Of a stretch of 64,000 nt of DNA, positions 1 to 7,372 are shown piece by piece. This DNA is from Burkholderiaceae bacterium (GTDB lineage Bacteria; Pseudomonadota; Gammaproteobacteria; Burkholderiales; Burkholderiaceae_C): contig JAGOPK010000009.1 in NCBI GenBank assembly GCA_017992055.1, forward strand, positions 1 to 64,000. Direction: 5' to 3'. The notes beneath the pieces were generated by a model. The model was not told the origin of the DNA. It did no database searches and saw only the letters and a list, made by a program, of their open reading frames with translations. The stretch's first letter is position 1. Every line of letters starts with the position of its first letter. Both the position numbers and the translations under genes were made by a program.

Positions 1-39
1 GCGGTGGTCAAGACCTACATCACCCAGCATGCGGGCTGA
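1..39 (+). CDS. C-terminal end of a truncated gene, possibly threonine synthase
   Basis: The window opens inside a reading frame whose last 12 codons encode AVVKTYITQHAG before a TGA stop at 37-39. Too little is present to identify the product from sequence alone. In many Burkholderiales the hom-thrC pair lies directly upstream of the moeA/moaD/moaE/clpB group, so threonine synthase is a reasonable guess from gene order. The next gene, mobB, starts 10 bases further on in the same direction, so the two may be co-transcribed. Confidence 0.4.
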   Translation, partial: AVVKTYITQHAG

Positions 40-49
40 CTGATCCGCC

Positions 50-583
50 ATGAAGGTCATCGGCTTCTGCGGGCCTTCGGGCGTGGGCAAGACCACCCTG
101 GTCGAGCAGCTGATCGTGGCGCTGCGCCAGGCCGGCCAGCGTGTCAGCGTCATCAAGCATGCGCACAAGCGCTTCGACATCGACCATCCGGGCAAGGACA
201 GCCACCGCCACCGCGAGGCCGGCGCCAGCGAGGTGCTGATCGCCTCGGCCCACCGCCTGGCCCTGCTGCGCGAGTTCGACACCGAGGGCCTGCCCTCGGT
301 GCATCAGCTGATCGCCGAGCTCTCGCCCTGCGACTGGCTGCTGGTCGAGGGCTTCAAGCATGCCGACCTGCACAAGGTCGAGGTCTGGCGCGATGCGCTG
401 GGCCAGCCGCCGCTGTATCCGCACGATCCCTTCGTCGTCGCCGTGGCCACCGACTATGCCGACCGCCTGCCCGAGCTCACCCAGCGCCCGGTGTTTGCCT
501 TGTCCGCGCCGCAGGCCCTGGCTTCGTGGCTGATGGACACTGGCGAGCGCTACGACTACCGGCCCGAAATGCATGTCCGCTAA
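50..583 (+). CDS. mobB: Molybdopterin-guanine dinucleotide biosynthesis adaptor MobB
   Basis: A 177-residue cytoplasmic GTP-binding protein. The P-loop GPSGVGKTT sits at residues 8-16, and the motif LLVEGFKHADLHKVEVWR in the second half is typical of MobB. The length matches the family (about 170-180). MobB is thought to assist MobA in attaching GMP to molybdopterin or in delivering the finished cofactor; it is not strictly essential in E. coli. The stop codon overlaps the start of moeA by 11 bases, so the two are translationally coupled. I see no separate mobA in the window. Identification is by motif, length and context, all of which agree. Confidence 0.93.
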   Translation: MKVIGFCGPSGVGKTTLVEQLIVALRQAGQRVSVIKHAHKRFDIDHPGKDSHRHREAGASEVLIASAHRLALLREFDTEGLPSVHQLIAELSPCDWLLVEGFKHADLHKVEVWRDALGQPPLYPHDPFVVAVATDYADRLPELTQRPVFALSAPQALASWLMDTGERYDYRPEMHVR

Positions 584-1871
584 TCCCGCACGTTCCCAGC
601 TGCTGAGCCTGGACGAGGCCTTGCAGCGCCTGCTGGCCGTGGCCCAGGACCGCGTCATCGCCGAGGTCGAGAAGCTCGACACCTTCGATGCGCTGGGCCG
701 CATCCTGGCGCGGCCGGTGGTCAGCGCGCTCGATGTGCCGCCGGCTGACAACACCTCGATGGACGGCTATGTGCTGCGCGCCGCCGACGTGCCGGCCGAG
801 GGCACGCTGCTGCCGGTCAGCCAGCGCATCCCGGCCGGCCATGTGGGAGCGCCGCTGCAGCCGGGCACGGCCGCGCGCATCTTCACCGGCGGCCAGATCC
901 CGCCCGGCGGCGATGCGGTGGTGATGCAGGAGCAGTGCGAGGCCGTGGCCGCCGACGATGGCCTGGGCCTGGGCCAGGTGCGCGTCAACATCCAGCCCCA
1001 GGCCGGCCAGTGGATCCGCCGCCGCGGCGAGGATGTGATGCTGGGCGCCGAGGTGCTGCAGGTCGGCCAGCGGCTGACGCCCCAGGCCCTGGGCCTGGCG
1101 GCCTCGGTCGGCGCCTCTCGGCTGACGGTGCGGCGGCGTCCGCGCGTGGCGCTGTTTTCCACCGGCGACGAACTGGTGATGCCCGGCGAGCCGCTGAAGC
1201 CCGGCGCCATCTACAACAGCAACCGCTTCACGCTGCGTGGCCTGCTGCAGGCCGCCGGCTGCGAGGTGCAGGACCTGGGCATCGTGCCCGACAACCTGGC
1301 CGCCACCCGCGCCGCGCTGCGCCAGGCGGCCCAGGCCAACGACCTGATCCTGACCTCGGGCGGTGTTTCGGTCGGCGAAGAAGACCACATCAAGCCGGCG
1401 CTGCAGGCCGAGGGCTGGCTGGAGGCCTGGCAGGTGGCGATGAAGCCGGGCAAGCCGCTGGTGTTTGGCGCCGTGCGGCGCGAGGGTGGTGATGCGTCCA
1501 GTGGTGCGGCCACCGACGTCCGAGGCGAGGCGCTGTTCATGGGCCTGCCGGGCAATCCGGTGTCCAGCTTCGTCACCTGTCTGCTGGCCGTGGCGCCGGT
1601 GCTGCGCGCCATCCAGGGCTGCCCGGCCACCTTGCCACGCTCGGTGGAGGTGCGCGCCGATTTCGACTGGCCCAAGCCCGACCGGCGGCGCGAGTTCCTG
1701 CGCGCCCGCTTCAACGACAGCGGCGGCGTCGAACTGTTCCCCAACCAGAGCTCGGGCGTGCTGACCTCGGCCGTGTGGGCCGACGGCCTGATCGACCTGC
1801 CGGCCAACCAGGCGGTGCAGCGTGGCGACAGCGTGCGCCTGCTGCTGCTGGCCGCACTGATCGGAGCCTGA
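573..1871 (+). CDS. moeA: Molybdopterin molybdenumtransferase MoeA
   Basis: A 432-residue enzyme that inserts molybdate into adenylylated molybdopterin to make active Mo cofactor in the cytoplasm. Visible signatures, in order, are the N-terminal PPADNTSMDGYVLRA segment (about residues 55-70), GARIFTGGQIPPGGDAVV-type text near residue 105, GAIYNSNRF, LTSGGVSVGEEDHIK, and the FMGLPGNPVSSFV segment near the C-terminal domain. Length is close to the usual 400-430. It overlaps mobB by 11 bases, and moaD follows after 4 bases, so mobB-moeA-moaD form one transcriptional unit. The start at 573 lies inside the mobB end; no better internal start precedes the conserved N-terminus. Confidence 0.95.
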   Translation: MSANPARSQLLSLDEALQRLLAVAQDRVIAEVEKLDTFDALGRILARPVVSALDVPPADNTSMDGYVLRAADVPAEGTLLPVSQRIPAGHVGAPLQPGTAARIFTGGQIPPGGDAVVMQEQCEAVAADDGLGLGQVRVNIQPQAGQWIRRRGEDVMLGAEVLQVGQRLTPQALGLAASVGASRLTVRRRPRVALFSTGDELVMPGEPLKPGAIYNSNRFTLRGLLQAAGCEVQDLGIVPDNLAATRAALRQAAQANDLILTSGGVSVGEEDHIKPALQAEGWLEAWQVAMKPGKPLVFGAVRREGGDASSGAATDVRGEALFMGLPGNPVSSFVTCLLAVAPVLRAIQGCPATLPRSVEVRADFDWPKPDRRREFLRARFNDSGGVELFPNQSSGVLTSAVWADGLIDLPANQAVQRGDSVRLLLLAALIGA

Positions 1872-1875
1872 GGCG

Positions 1876-2157
1876 ATGAGCGAAGCCCTGCCCACCACCG
1901 CCACGGTCAGCGTCAGCGTGCGCTATTTCGCCTCGCTGCGCGAGGCCCTGGGCGCCAGCGAGAGCGTGACCCTGGCCGCTGGCAGCACCCTGGGTGGCCT
2001 GCGCGATGCGCTGATCGCCCGCGGCGGCCGCCATGCCGAAGCCCTGGCCCGCGGCCGCGCGCTGCGCTGCGCGCTGAACCAGGTCATGGCCGACGAGGCC
2101 AGCCCGCTGACGGCCGGCGCCGAGGTGGCCTTCTTCCCGCCGGTCACCGGGGGCTGA
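1876..2157 (+). CDS. moaD: Molybdopterin synthase sulfur-carrier subunit MoaD
   Basis: A 93-residue ubiquitin-fold protein ending in the diagnostic double glycine (FFPPVTGG). The C-terminal glycine is thiocarboxylated and donates sulfur, with MoaE, to precursor Z (cPMP). A ten-residue N-terminal extension rich in Thr/Ser precedes the usual beta strand VSVRYFASLREALG. The gene lies 4 bases after moeA. Its last 14 bases overlap the end of the opposite-strand dapA-like gene. Its partner gene moaE is not adjacent but lies about 2.4 kb downstream, which is unusual. Confidence 0.93.
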   Translation: MSEALPTTATVSVSVRYFASLREALGASESVTLAAGSTLGGLRDALIARGGRHAEALARGRALRCALNQVMADEASPLTAGAEVAFFPPVTGG

Positions 2158-3073
2158 GGCCCTCCAGCCGCTGCAGCGCCTGCAGCACGACCTGCACCGA
2201 TGCGGCCTGGGCCGGCGCCATCGGCGCGCGCAGCCGGTTCTGCAGCCAGCCCTGGGCCGCCAGCGCGCCCTTGATCACCGCCGGATTGGGCTCGGCAAAG
2301 GCCGCTGCGGTCAGCGGCGCCAGCCGGCGCCACAGCGCCCGCGCCTCGGCCAGGCTGCCGCCGTCCTCGCGCAGCAGCCGCAGCAGGCGCACGAAATGGG
2401 CCGTGCCCAGGTGGGCGCTGGCGGTGATGGCGCCCACCGCGCCACGCGCCAGCTGGTCGAACAGTTCGTCGTCGTTGCCGGCCAGCAGGGCCAGGCGGCC
2501 GTCGCACAGGATGGCCTCGGCCGCCGCGCGGTCGCCGCTGCAGTCCTTGACCGCGACGATGCGCGGATGCTCGGCCAGCGCCAGCAGCGTGGCCGGCTGC
2601 AGGCGCACGCCGCAGCGCGCCGGGATGTCGTAGGCCACCAGCGGCAGCGGCGTGGCCTCGGCCACCTGCTGATACCAGTCGACCAGGGCCGACTGCGAGG
2701 GCCGCACATAGGCCGGCGGCGCCAGCAGCCAGCCCTGCGGCGGCGTGGCCGAATCGGCCAGCTGGCGCGCCCGCGCGGCCACGGCCTCGGGGCGCACGCC
2801 CGACAAGCCCGACAAGCCCATCAGCACCGGCAGGCCGGCGGCGGCCTGCACCACCGTGGCCAGCAGGGCCTGCTGCTCGTCGGCCGACAGCATCGCCGCC
2901 TCGCCGGTGCTGCCGCAGGCCACGAAGCCGGCCACGCCCTGCGCCGCCAGCTGCCGCACCAGTCGCGCCAGCGCGCCGGGGTCCAGCCGCTCGGCGGCCG
3001 CGCCCTCGAACGGCGTCACCAGCGGCAGCCACAGGCCGTCGAAGCGGCCGTTCCAGTTGCATTGATCCTGCAT
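2144..3073 (-). CDS. DapA-family aldolase (dihydrodipicolinate synthase-like)
   Basis: A 309-residue class I aldolase of the DapA/N-acetylneuraminate lyase family. The catalytic Tyr and Schiff-base Lys are in LVAYDIPARCGV (Tyr148) and IVAVKDCSGD (Lys176), and the substrate carboxylate loop GSTGE is at 54-58. This pattern fits 4-hydroxy-tetrahydrodipicolinate synthase (lysine pathway), but many paralogues of this fold act on other 2-oxo acids, so the substrate is open. I place the start at 3073 (MQDQCN) because GGAG lies six bases upstream on the minus strand; an ATG at 3106 would add 11 residues. It runs against the Mo-cofactor genes and overlaps moaD by 14 bases tail to tail. Confidence 0.8.
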   Translation of the reverse strand: MQDQCNWNGRFDGLWLPLVTPFEGAAAERLDPGALARLVRQLAAQGVAGFVACGSTGEAAMLSADEQQALLATVVQAAAGLPVLMGLSGLSGVRPEAVAARARQLADSATPPQGWLLAPPAYVRPSQSALVDWYQQVAEATPLPLVAYDIPARCGVRLQPATLLALAEHPRIVAVKDCSGDRAAAEAILCDGRLALLAGNDDELFDQLARGAVGAITASAHLGTAHFVRLLRLLREDGGSLAEARALWRRLAPLTAAAFAEPNPAVIKGALAAQGWLQNRLRAPMAPAQAASVQVVLQALQRLEGLSPR

Positions 3074-3172
3074 CCCACACTCCAGCAACAGACCGGTTGA
3101 AGACACCGGTCGGGCAAGCGCCGTGGCAGGGCCGGGCTTCGGGAGGGAGGGGGGGGAGCTGAAGCGCGGGCC

Positions 3173-3198
3173 GCCGTCGTCGCTCGTCCGACGACGGC
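3173..3198. other. Perfect 10-bp inverted repeat (hairpin)
   Basis: GCCGTCGTCG and CGACGACGGC are perfect complements separated by six bases. It lies in the 362-base gap between the dapA-like gene and the exported protein gene. No U-tract follows on either strand, so it is a weak terminator candidate at best. On the minus strand it directly follows the small open frame at 3217-3315. Confidence 0.4.
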
Positions 3199-3216
3199 AG
3201 CAGCCGCCCCGGTCAG

Positions 3217-3315
3217 ACGAGCAACTGCTGTTTCTCGCGTTTGACCGCGGCCAGGCCCGGCCACACGGCGACGCGGGCGTCGGCGGTGCTGGCGAGCGGT
3301 TGGGCGGCGGTCATC
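3217..3315 (-). CDS. Possible 33-residue small protein, unknown
   Basis: An ATG-initiated frame of 33 codons beginning MTAAQPLASTADARVAVWPG and ending in KREKQQLLV. It lies in otherwise gene-free sequence between 3074 and 3435. A perfect hairpin (3173-3198) follows it on the same strand. There is no convincing ribosome-binding site and no family that I recognise. It could equally be chance or the remnant of a longer gene. The rest of this gap holds a tandem 10-base repeat (TGCGCACCGC twice, 3382-3401) and nothing else I can name. Confidence 0.22.
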
Positions 3316-3435
3316 GGCGGCGAGTGTAGCCGGCGAGCCGTTTGCCACCGCGGCGCGGCGTAACAGCGCATCCCTCCTCGTTGCGCACCGCTGCGCACCG
3401 CTGAGATTTGGCCGTCACCGGCCCGGAGTCCGACC

Positions 3436-4476
3436 ATGCCCTTGCCCCTGTCCTTGTCCTCCAGACGGCGCCGTGTCCTCGCCCTGTTGCTGCTGCAGGC
3501 CCTGCTGGCGGCGCTGAGCCTGCAGGCGGTGCAGGCCCAGGCCCAGACCCCGGCCGTGGCCGTCGACAACGGCCGCATGCTCGATGGTGTCAAGCGCGTG
3601 GCCATCACCCAGGTGGTGCTGCAGTTCATCGACCGCCAGGACGGCAGCGCGGTGTCCGGCGGCTTTGGCGGCGGCGCCTCGGCCAAGGCGGCGGTGCGCC
3701 TGGCCGGGCCCGGCGCCGAGCAGTACCAGCGCATCACCGAGGCCGTGTACCAGGAGCTGCTGCGCACGGTGCAGGCCGCCGGCCTGGAACTGGTGCCGCA
3801 CGAGCAGCTGGCGGCCCAGCCCGACTGGGCCAAGCTCAAAGAGGCCGGCAAGCCCTCGCCGGTGGAAGACGAGAAGTTCAGCGGTTATGGAGGCTGGGTC
3901 TACAGCCCGGCCGATCTGCCGGTGGTCTTCGACAGCGACGACGAAGAGAGCTTCATGCAGTCCAACCGAGACCCCGATCCACGCGGCGAGCAGTACCGCT
4001 CGATGGGCAGCCTGCTGGGCGGCAACAGCACGGCGGCACGCTGGGCCGAATGGGGCCTGGCCAAGGCGCTGGACGCGCATCTGCTGAAGCTGCGCATCAC
4101 CGTGCCGCTGGCCATCGTCAAGACCTCGGGCGGCATCCTGTCGGGTGGCGCCTCGGTCAAGGTCGAGCCGCTGCCGCGGCTGGCGCGCGATGTCACGCGC
4201 TTCACCTTCCGCCGCGAGCGCGAGGCCGCGCGCCTGCGCCTGGACCGCCACCTGCTGCTGCCGGCCGATCTGCTGAGCGTGGAGACGGTGGCCAAGAGCG
4301 CCGACAACACCGGCGGCATCGGCCGCGCCCTGGGCCTGCTGGGCAGCAACAGCGCCGCCGGCGAGTACCGGTTGAATGCCGACCCGGCGCGCTACGAGGC
4401 CGAGGTGCTGGCCGCGGCCCGCGCCACGCTGGCCGCCTTCGGCCAGACCTTGAAAGCGCGGCGTAACCCGTCCTGA
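3436..4476 (+). CDS. Exported protein of unknown function
   Basis: A 346-residue protein with a clear Sec signal peptide: RRRR at 10-13, then a leucine/alanine-rich core and a probable cleavage after VQAQA near residue 36. There is no lipobox. The mature part is a soluble-looking mixed alpha/beta sequence with glycine-rich loops (GGFGGGASAKAAV; SGGILSGGASV) and no cysteine that I noticed. I do not recognise the family. GGAG lies just upstream of the ATG. It stands alone between the reverse dapA-like gene and moaE, and with the former it separates moaD from moaE. Periplasmic location is the only inference I would make. Confidence 0.7.
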   Translation: MPLPLSLSSRRRRVLALLLLQALLAALSLQAVQAQAQTPAVAVDNGRMLDGVKRVAITQVVLQFIDRQDGSAVSGGFGGGASAKAAVRLAGPGAEQYQRITEAVYQELLRTVQAAGLELVPHEQLAAQPDWAKLKEAGKPSPVEDEKFSGYGGWVYSPADLPVVFDSDDEESFMQSNRDPDPRGEQYRSMGSLLGGNSTAARWAEWGLAKALDAHLLKLRITVPLAIVKTSGGILSGGASVKVEPLPRLARDVTRFTFRREREAARLRLDRHLLLPADLLSVETVAKSADNTGGIGRALGLLGSNSAAGEYRLNADPARYEAEVLAAARATLAAFGQTLKARRNPS

Positions 4477-4543
4477 GTGCAGCGCCCCCCGCCAGCGCCC
4501 CCGCGACAGGGCGGGCCATGGGCCGGGTGCGACAATCCGCGGC

Positions 4544-5044
4544 ATGAGTTCCGTGCCGCGCGTGCGCATCCAGACCGAGGATTTCGACCTGTCCACCGAG
4601 GTGGCGGCGCTGCGCGCCGGCGACGGCGGCGTGGGTGCGGTGACCAGTTTCGTCGGCACCGTGCGCGATCGCAACGGCGGTGGCGTCGGCGAAGTCAGCG
4701 CGATGGAGCTGGAGCATTACCCCGGCATGACCGAGCGTGCCATCGAGGCCATGATCGACGAGGCGCTGCGCCGCTTCGACATCCGCGCCGCGCGGGTGGT
4801 GCACCGCGTCGGGCCGCTGCAGCCGGGCGAGCAGATCGTGCTGGTGGTGGTGTCCTCGGCCCACCGCGGCAGCAGCTTCCAGGCCTGCGAGTTCCTGATG
4901 GACTACCTGAAGACCCAGGCGCCGTTCTGGAAGAAGGAGACCACGGCCGCCGGCGCGCAGTGGGTCGATGCCCGCGTCAGCGACGATGCGGCGCTGGCGC
5001 GCTGGGGCATCGCTGCAGGCAACGCCCAAGGCGCTGCGGCGTGA
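4544..5044 (+). CDS. moaE: Molybdopterin synthase catalytic subunit MoaE
   Basis: A 166-residue protein that, with thiocarboxylated MoaD, converts cPMP to molybdopterin. Signatures include GAVTSFVGTVRDRN near residues 31-44, LELEHYPGM-type text (here MELEHYPGM), the RVGPLQPGEQIVLVVV strand, SAHRGSSFQACEFLMDYLK and the lysines of LKTQAPFWKKE near the active site. Length is normal (about 150-160). Its stop codon overlaps the GTG start of the next gene (GTGA), so it is probably coupled to the flavin-reductase-like gene. It is separated from moaD by two genes, one of them on the opposite strand. Confidence 0.95.
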   Translation: MSSVPRVRIQTEDFDLSTEVAALRAGDGGVGAVTSFVGTVRDRNGGGVGEVSAMELEHYPGMTERAIEAMIDEALRRFDIRAARVVHRVGPLQPGEQIVLVVVSSAHRGSSFQACEFLMDYLKTQAPFWKKETTAAGAQWVDARVSDDAALARWGIAAGNAQGAAA

Positions 5045-5556
5045 ACGCGCCGATGCACCCCCTGGCCGGCGCCGAACTGCCGACACCGGCCGCGCTGCGC
5101 CGTGCGCTGGGTCGCTATGCCACCGGCGTGGCCATCGTCAGCTGCCGCGACGCCGTGGGCGTGCCGCTGGGGCTGACGGTCAATTCGTTTGCCGCGCTGT
5201 CGCTGGAGCCGCCGCTGGTGCTGTGGAGCCTGCGCCGCGCCAGCGCGCTGCTGCCGGCCTTCGAGGCGGCCACGCACTGGGCGGTGAATGTGCTGGCGGT
5301 CGAGCACCTACCGCTGGCGCGGCGCTTTGCTTCGCCCGAGCCGGACAAGTTCGCCGATGGCGACTGGCTGGACGGCCGCCATGGCGCGCCGGTGCTGCCG
5401 GATGCGCTGGCGGTGTTCGAATGCGCGGCCGAGACCGTGCACGACGGCGGTGACCACCGGCTGCTGATCGGCCGCGTGCTGTCGCTGCAACTGGCCGATG
5501 GCGCGCCGCTGACCTACCAGGCCAGCCACTACCACGCGCTGGGCGGCACGCTGTAG
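5041..5556 (+). CDS. Flavin reductase-like (FMN-binding split-barrel) protein
   Basis: A 171-residue protein of the flavin reductase domain family (HpaC/RutF type). The pattern ALGRYATGVAIVSC, then PLGLTVNSFAALSLEPPLVLWSL, is the characteristic FMN-binding core; H-rich ends (ASHYHAL) close the protein. Such proteins reduce FMN or FAD with NAD(P)H, often for a partner monooxygenase, but no such partner is next to it. I use the GTG at 5041, which overlaps the moaE stop; an ATG at 5053 gives a protein four residues shorter. The overlap implies co-translation with moaE, although no direct metabolic link is known to me. Confidence 0.8.
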   Translation: MNAPMHPLAGAELPTPAALRRALGRYATGVAIVSCRDAVGVPLGLTVNSFAALSLEPPLVLWSLRRASALLPAFEAATHWAVNVLAVEHLPLARRFASPEPDKFADGDWLDGRHGAPVLPDALAVFECAAETVHDGGDHRLLIGRVLSLQLADGAPLTYQASHYHALGGTL

Positions 5557-5580
5557 CGCCGGGCCGCGGCGCTGCGGCGC

Positions 5581-6132
5581 TCAGTTCAGCGCCGACCGGG
5601 GCGCCGGTGCGGCGGCCGCGGCGCCGTCCGGCGGCGCGGCGAGGGCCAGGCCCCAGTCGGCCGCGGCCAGGGCCTTTTCCAGCAGGCGCATCAGCGCCGT
5701 CGCCAGGTCGTCGTTGAGCTTCAGCTCGAAGCTGCGGCCATTGGCCTCGCGCAGCCGGATCATCAGGCCGCGGCCGTTGGCGCCGGGCCCCAGGTCGATC
5801 GTGCTGGGCAGCAGCGGCTCGGCGCCCAGCGGCTGGGCCGCGGGCTGGGGATTGAACGGGGTCTTGAAATCGGCCGAGGGCAGGGGCCGCTCGCGCGCCA
5901 CCTGGGTCAGCATCTCGCGCGCCTCGGGCAGCACAGTGGCCGTGGGCGCCACCTGGGTGGCGATGTCCGAGCTGGTGACCAGCTTGGTGAACGGCGCCCA
6001 CAGCCGCAGCAGCATGCGCCGCGTCAGCCAGCTGGCAAACAGCTCGCCGCTGCGGGTGCGCACCTGCCACAGGATGCGGTCGGCGTTCGCGTCGTAGCGA
6101 ACCTGCATTTGATGGATGTCCACGGCCGGCAT
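5581..6132 (-). CDS. Hypothetical cytoplasmic protein
   Basis: A 183-residue protein with no signal peptide or membrane segment. The N-terminal half (VRYDANADRILWQVRTRSGE, then a W/R-rich LTRRMLLRLWAPF stretch) and the later RLREANGRSFELKLNDDLATALMRLL region read as two beta-rich elements followed by a helix. The C-terminus is an Ala/Pro tail. I do not know the family, though proteins like this seem typical of Burkholderiales. Start candidates are ATG 6132 and ATG 6108; neither has a good ribosome-binding site. It diverges from the merR gene and converges with the flavin-reductase-like gene 24 bases away. Confidence 0.6.
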   Translation of the reverse strand: MPAVDIHQMQVRYDANADRILWQVRTRSGELFASWLTRRMLLRLWAPFTKLVTSSDIATQVAPTATVLPEAREMLTQVARERPLPSADFKTPFNPQPAAQPLGAEPLLPSTIDLGPGANGRGLMIRLREANGRSFELKLNDDLATALMRLLEKALAAADWGLALAAPPDGAAAAAPAPRSALN

Positions 6133-6227
6133 TGTAGAAACCAGGCGCCGCCGCCCCGCCCCCGGGCGTGGGGGACCCGCGCGGCGGCGATGATGCGGAC
6201 CGGCCGGCACAACAACGGGAGGTGGGC

Positions 6228-7295
6228 ATGGCGCTGAAGGTGGGGGAGCTGGCCCGGCGCAGCGGACTGACGGTGCGTGCGCTGCACCACTACGACCAGA
6301 TCGGCCTGCTGGTGCCGTCCTGCCGCTCGGAGGCCGGCTACCGGCTGTATGGCGCGGCCGACGTGGCCCGGCTGCATGCCATCCAGTCGCTGCGCTCGCT
6401 GGGCGTGCCACTGGCGCAGATCGGCGCCCTGCTGGCCGGCGACGGCTCGGACCTGCCGGCCATCGTCGCGCGCCAGCTGCGTGCGCTGGAGCACCAGATG
6501 GCCCAGACCCGGCTGCTGCACGAGCGCCTGCAGCTGATCGACGAGGTGCTGGGCCGCGGCGGCCAGCCCGAGGTGGAGGACTGGCTGGCCACGCTGTCGC
6601 TGATGGGCACCTATGCGCGCTACTTCAGCCCGGCCGAGATCCGCCGCATCGTCGGCGGCTGGCCGCGGGTGGCGGCGCAGTGGCCGGCGCTGGTGGCCTC
6701 GCTGCAGCGGGCGCTGGAAGCCGGCCTGCCGGTCGACGATGCCCAGGTGCAGGCCGACACCCAGCGCTGGATGGTGCTGATGCACCGCTGGCTGGACGGC
6801 GACTTCGAGCTGATGGCGCGCTGGGGCCAGGCCATGGTGCGCGAGCCGGCGGTGCGTGGCGCCACCGGGCCGCGCTCGGGCCTGGACCTGGTGGACTATG
6901 TGGCCCGGGCCAGCCAGCAACGCATGGCGCTGTGGCAGCGCCACTTCAGCCAGGCCGAGCTGGCCGGCCTGGTGCCGCCCGGCGAGGCGCCGCTGCGTGC
7001 GCTGCAGCGCGCCGTGGCCGCCGCCCAGGCGCGTGGCCTGGCGCCGCAGTCCGCCACCGGCCGCCGGCTGGCCGGGCGCTGGCTGCGGCTGCTGGCGCAG
7101 GGCTTTGCCGGCCGCAGCGCCATGCCTGCCGAGCCGCCGGCCGCCGCCTGGGCGCTGGCGCAGCGCCTGGCCCGCGCCTACGACCAGGAGCCCGGCCTGC
7201 GCGCCGGCGCCCAGCTCAACGCCTCGGTGCTGGACTTTCTGGTGCAGGCGGCGCGTGGCGCGGCAGCCGCCGACGGCGGCGACACGGGGGCTTGA
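6228..7295 (+). CDS. MerR-family regulator with C-terminal TipAS-like domain
   Basis: A 355-residue transcription regulator. Residues 1-70 are a MerR winged helix (KVGELARRSGLTVRALHHYDQIGLL, then GYRLYGAADVARL). A coiled coil follows (about 75-115), and the remainder resembles a drug-sensing TipAS-type domain, repeated or extended here because the protein is longer than typical 250-residue TipA. MerR/TipAS proteins bind amphipathic drugs and activate exporters by untwisting promoters with long spacers. The start at 6228 has a perfect GGGAGG five bases upstream. The stop codon overlaps a MerR-style promoter (7292-7322) driving the next gene, an MFS exporter, so drug- or stress-induced efflux is the likely role. 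Confidence 0.88.
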   Translation: MALKVGELARRSGLTVRALHHYDQIGLLVPSCRSEAGYRLYGAADVARLHAIQSLRSLGVPLAQIGALLAGDGSDLPAIVARQLRALEHQMAQTRLLHERLQLIDEVLGRGGQPEVEDWLATLSLMGTYARYFSPAEIRRIVGGWPRVAAQWPALVASLQRALEAGLPVDDAQVQADTQRWMVLMHRWLDGDFELMARWGQAMVREPAVRGATGPRSGLDLVDYVARASQQRMALWQRHFSQAELAGLVPPGEAPLRALQRAVAAAQARGLAPQSATGRRLAGRWLRLLAQGFAGRSAMPAEPPAAAWALAQRLARAYDQEPGLRAGAQLNASVLDFLVQAARGAAAADGGDTGA

Positions 7296-7322
7296 CCCTC
7301 ACGCAACGTCAGGCTGGACAGT
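7292..7322 (+). promoter_or_regulatory. MerR-type promoter with 19-bp spacer before the MFS exporter
   Basis: A -35 box TTGACC (7292-7297) and a -10-like box GACAGT (7317-7322) are separated by exactly 19 bases. The spacer holds a dyad, CCTCACG-CAA-CGTCAGG, with five of seven pairs matching. A 19-20 bp spacer with an internal dyad is the hallmark of MerR-activated promoters. It begins within the last codons of the merR gene and lies 50 bases upstream of the MFS start. Confidence 0.6.
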
Positions 7323-7372
7323 GCGCGCCATGCGTGGCCCCGCCGGGCCGCGCCCACTGCCGGAGAACCGAC

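Noticed and set aside
1923-3080. Alternative 385-codon frame overlapping moaD and the dapA-like gene
   Set aside because: Its translation is low-complexity Gly/Ala/Arg sequence, whereas the shifted frame encodes a complete DapA-type active site.
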